Assembly (NCBI GenBank): GCA_030536315.1
Contig: JAUNQF010000005.1
Location: 1-59,867 of the forward strand
Length of the DNA stretch: 59,867 bases
Origin: Coriobacteriia bacterium
GTDB taxonomy: Bacteria > Actinomycetota > Coriobacteriia > Coriobacteriales > Eggerthellaceae
Direction of reading: 5' to 3'
In this document: positions 57,185 to 59,867 of the stretch, one piece after another
Numbering within the stretch: position 1 is the stretch's first letter
Layout of the letters: every line of letters starts with the position of its first letter
Translations under genes and position numbers: made by a program
The notes under the pieces: model-generated
What the model was told of the DNA's origin: nothing
The model's database searches: none
Seen by the model: the letters and a program-made list of their open reading frames with translations, nothing else

Positions 57185-59191
57185 CTAGAGAATGCCAAAA
57201 ATCCTGCAGAAAAATGAAATAGCTTGATTAAATACAGGAATGTTTAAATTCAAAACAGTTATTGCTTCATTTGAACCAAGTGTTAACGTTACAGTTGTTC
57301 CTTGAGCTACTTTATTTCCTGAAACTGGATTTTGGCTTATGACCTTGTTGCCACCACCAGAAGTAGCTACATTTAAACCAACTGATTGTAGCGTTGATTT
57401 AGCTGAATCATAATCCATTCCAACAACATTAGGAACAGTAACTTGTCCTGAGCCTCTGCTGACTGTAATTGTTACAGCAGAACCCTTATCAGCTTTTTGT
57501 CCACTACTTGGACTTTGGGCCATAACAAAGCCTTCATCAACACTATCGCTATATTCGCGTTTAATTGAAACTTCAAAGCCTGCAGCTTTAAGTGCAGCAA
57601 CAGCGTCAGCTTCGGAGTAGTTAACAACATTAGGAACATCGCCTTTTTCGACACCCTTGCTTACAGTAATTTTAACAGTTGAGCCTTTTGGAGCCTGAGT
57701 TTTACCTTCAGGATCTTGCTTACAAACTTTACCGGCTTCGATGTCTTTGTCATAGGCATCATCAGTTAATTCTACTTTAAATCCAGCACGCTCAAGAATA
57801 TCGGTAGCTTCGCTTCTCGTCTTATCTTTAACATCTGGAACTTCAACCATTTCGGCGCCTTTAGATACAACAAGGTTAATTTTATCGTGCTCGAAGGCTC
57901 TCCAACCTGGGTTTTGGCTTATAACGTGATCCTTTTCAACTTCAGGATTAAATTCTTCGGTAATGTCTCCAACTTCAAAATTGGCTTCAGTGATTTCAGT
58001 TTTGGCATCATCAACATGCTTGCCAACAACGTTTGGAACGCCCTTCATAACAACGAAGACAAATATCGCAGCAGCAGCAAGTATTACAGCAATAATAGCA
58101 AAAATAATTAGACGCTTCTTTCTTGCAGCAGCTTTTTGCTCTGGGGTTTTCTCTGGTTTTTTAGGCTTTTTGCCAGTATTGTCAGCACGATAATTTTTCT
58201 GTGCGCGCTGCTGAACTTCTTCAGGAGACATAACACCAGTTTTATCAGGAGAGTCTCCATAAGCAGCGCCGGCCATAGCAGCACCGGCAGCAACACCTGC
58301 AGCAGCTCCACCTATACCAGCAATTACAGCAGTTTTATCAGCACTTGAGCCGAAGCGAACCGGTCGACCCGCCAAATAATCTTGCAGTGCATTTTGCATA
58401 TCACGAGCAGTAGCGAAGCGCTTTTGAGGATCCTTGTTCATTGCCATACCAATAATCTTTTCCAAATCTGGATCGATATCTGGCTTAATTGAACGAGGAG
58501 CAGCAGGCTTTTCGTTAACCTGTTTCATTGCAACAGCAACGGCATCTTCGCCATCAAAAGGAAGCTTGCCAGTTACAGCCTCATACATTACACAACCAAG
58601 AGAATAAATATCGCTTGATTGAGTTATCTCTTTTCCTTGAGCTTGCTCAGGAGAAATATAATGTGCAGTTCCAAGAACAGAAGAAGTGTGTGTCTTTACA
58701 GAATTTTTAGCACGAGCGATGCCAAAATCCATGACTTTAGCATTTCCATCAGGCTGAACCATGATATTTTGTGGCTTAATATCACGATGCATGATGTCTT
58801 GTGCGTGTGCAGTTGCAAGCGCTTGACAAACCTGGCTTGCAATTTCAGCAACCTTACGTTGACCAATTGCACCCTTAGCCTTAATTCCAGATTTAAGATC
58901 AGAGCCGCGAACATATTCCATAACAATGAAATAATCATCGCCGTCTTGGCCCCAATCATAAATGTTAACAATATAAGGATTTTGTAAATTAGCAGCACTT
59001 GCTGCCTCTTGACGGAAGCGATCGGTGAATTCTTTGTCCGCCGCATACTGAGGAAGCATAACCTTTACAGCAACAACGCGACCCAAGACGGTGTCTTCGG
59101 CACGATAAACCTCAGCCATTCCCCCAGTTCCAATGCGCTCAACGAGCTTGTATCGCCCGCTAAACACTCTTCCTATCATATCTGTAGCCAC
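57185..59191 (-). CDS. pknB: PASTA-domain serine/threonine protein kinase (PknB/Stk type)
   Basis: 668 residues: a kinase domain (GTGGMAEVYRAED, VAVKVM, HRDIKPQNIMV, DFGIA, APE-like SPEQ), an Ala/Gly-rich juxtamembrane region, a Lys-rich stretch, one TM (about 364-386), and four PASTA repeats that bind muropeptides. It couples wall state to growth and division. A short hydrophobic end (NIPVFNQAISFFCRIFGIL) after the last PASTA repeat is unusual. Trp codons are TGG only. AAGGAG six bases upstream supports a GTG start. It follows the PBP gene, as in actinobacterial pbpA-pknB clusters. Confidence 0.95.
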   Translation of the reverse strand: MATDMIGRVFSGRYKLVERIGTGGMAEVYRAEDTVLGRVVAVKVMLPQYAADKEFTDRFRQEAASAANLQNPYIVNIYDWGQDGDDYFIVMEYVRGSDLKSGIKAKGAIGQRKVAEIASQVCQALATAHAQDIMHRDIKPQNIMVQPDGNAKVMDFGIARAKNSVKTHTSSVLGTAHYISPEQAQGKEITQSSDIYSLGCVMYEAVTGKLPFDGEDAVAVAMKQVNEKPAAPRSIKPDIDPDLEKIIGMAMNKDPQKRFATARDMQNALQDYLAGRPVRFGSSADKTAVIAGIGGAAAGVAAGAAMAGAAYGDSPDKTGVMSPEEVQQRAQKNYRADNTGKKPKKPEKTPEQKAAARKKRLIIFAIIAVILAAAAIFVFVVMKGVPNVVGKHVDDAKTEITEANFEVGDITEEFNPEVEKDHVISQNPGWRAFEHDKINLVVSKGAEMVEVPDVKDKTRSEATDILERAGFKVELTDDAYDKDIEAGKVCKQDPEGKTQAPKGSTVKITVSKGVEKGDVPNVVNYSEADAVAALKAAGFEVSIKREYSDSVDEGFVMAQSPSSGQKADKGSAVTITVSRGSGQVTVPNVVGMDYDSAKSTLQSVGLNVATSGGGNKVISQNPVSGNKVAQGTTVTLTLGSNEAITVLNLNIPVFNQAISFFCRIFGIL

Positions 59192-59228
59192 AATTTTCTC
59201 CTTCTCTAGTCCTGCATTATATAATAAA

Positions 59229-59867
59229 TTAACTTAACCGCCCTTGTTTTTTTAGTGCGATTTTCAAAACATTATTAGCTTGCGAAGGCGCGTCAGCGCT
59301 GTCTTCAATAACAATGGCAATTACAACGCTGCCTCCCTGTGCATCATTAGCGAAGCCGACAAACCAACTATCATCTCGTCCGCCACCTTTTTCAGCTGTA
59401 CCAGTTTTACCTGCAATAGTAATGCCAGAAATTGCAGCCGGCGTACCAGTGCCTCGTTTCACAACACCTTCCAAAACAGCTGCAACTCGAGCAGCAACTT
59501 CGGGGGTGACAGGCTTTGCAAGTTCAGATGTGTCAGCTGTGTAGGAAACTTCGCCACTTGGATTTTTAATTTGCTTAACCAAATAAGGCTGGTTGATTAC
59601 TCCATGATTAGCAATTGCGCAACCAACAAGCGCCATTTGAAGGACAGTAGTTTGAGGTCCCGCCGGACTATTATGCTCACCAACAGGCACACCTGCAGCT
59701 GCCCATCCAGTTTCTCACATAGTCATTTCATCTGGGTCTGGCATAAGGCCTTCGGAAAGCGGAATGTCAAAATTAATTTTCTTGTTAAACATAAAGTTTT
59801 CGGCATTCTTAACAAGTTTATCGGCGGTTAGCTTCTCACCAACTTGAGCATAAACCGTATTCGAAGA
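59229..59867 (-). CDS. Penicillin-binding protein transpeptidase, C-terminal part (cut by window edge)
   Basis: 213 residues of a class B PBP transpeptidase are visible. The first visible residues include the SxN motif (SSNTVYAQVG), then GPQTTVLQMA, and the KTG motif in IAGKTGTAEKG. It cross-links peptidoglycan outside the membrane. The SxxK motif and N-terminal anchor lie beyond the window. One TGA is Trp in MTMWETGW, next to a TGG-coded Trp. It is followed after 37 bp by the PASTA kinase, which suggests PbpA- or FtsI-type identity. Confidence 0.93.

Overview
This window comes from a cell-walled, moderately AT-rich bacterium that reads UGA as tryptophan. The evidence is direct. About one hundred in-frame TGA codons fall inside otherwise intact genes, at positions where the protein families carry Trp (ABC-F SGGW, NlpC/P60 PYVW, DnaK GGDDWDQ, GrpE AEWDTY). 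Every complete gene ends in TAA or TAG and none needs TGA as its stop. TGG is also used for Trp, so both codons are read. FtsZ, SepF, DivIVA, a penicillin-binding protein, a PASTA kinase, a sortase and surface lipoproteins show a monoderm with peptidoglycan, so this is not a mollicute. The DnaK and GrpE wording and the ftsZ-sepF-divIVA and PBP-PASTA-kinase arrangements suggest an actinobacterial, perhaps Coriobacteriia-like, gut lineage; that placement is inference.

Layout. 1-3.1 kb: dnaK-grpE-dnaJ heat-shock operon (minus) behind a consensus promoter with an inverted repeat at the start site. 3.1-9.3 kb: an MFS transporter, then a minus-strand run of sortase, flippase-like protein, ABC-F ATPase and nucleoside phosphorylase-like protein. 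9.3-12 kb: HtrA protease, two tRNA-Ser genes around a large nested palindrome, and a tyrosine phosphatase. 12-15 kb: division cluster ftsZ-sepF-divIVA-yggU. 15-22 kb: NlpC/P60 hydrolase, RNase D/exonuclease VII/TrpRS operon, lipid kinase, EEP-family hydrolase and tRNAs Val, Gly and Cys.

22-47 kb is a plant-polysaccharide locus. A plus-strand operon encodes a sugar symporter, an FGGY kinase, an unclassified intracellular glycosidase-like protein, a GPH symporter and L-arabinose isomerase. A minus-strand operon encodes a GpsA-like dehydrogenase, xylulokinase, RpiB, a second FGGY kinase and a DUF2779 nuclease-like protein. Beyond them lie four surface lipoprotein glycosidases (GH127, GH67 and two GH92). 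Together they suggest that arabinose and glucuronic acid side chains and mannose are removed outside the cell, and that pentoses are imported, isomerised and phosphorylated inside. No araD or xylose isomerase is in the window.

46.5-57 kb: a DAACS symporter with an extra N-terminal domain, a lipoprotein amidohydrolase/Ntn-hydrolase/efflux operon, and a two-component system facing a MacB-like ABC transporter. 56.9-59.9 kb: a 217-bp palindromic element against tRNA-Arg, then the PASTA kinase and a truncated PBP gene.

The most notable features are the UGA recoding in a walled bacterium, its gene-to-gene unevenness, its effect on gene overlaps (TAATG instead of ATGA), recurrent apparently leaderless starts, and two large palindromic elements beside tRNA genes. 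Residue and codon counts were made by eye.
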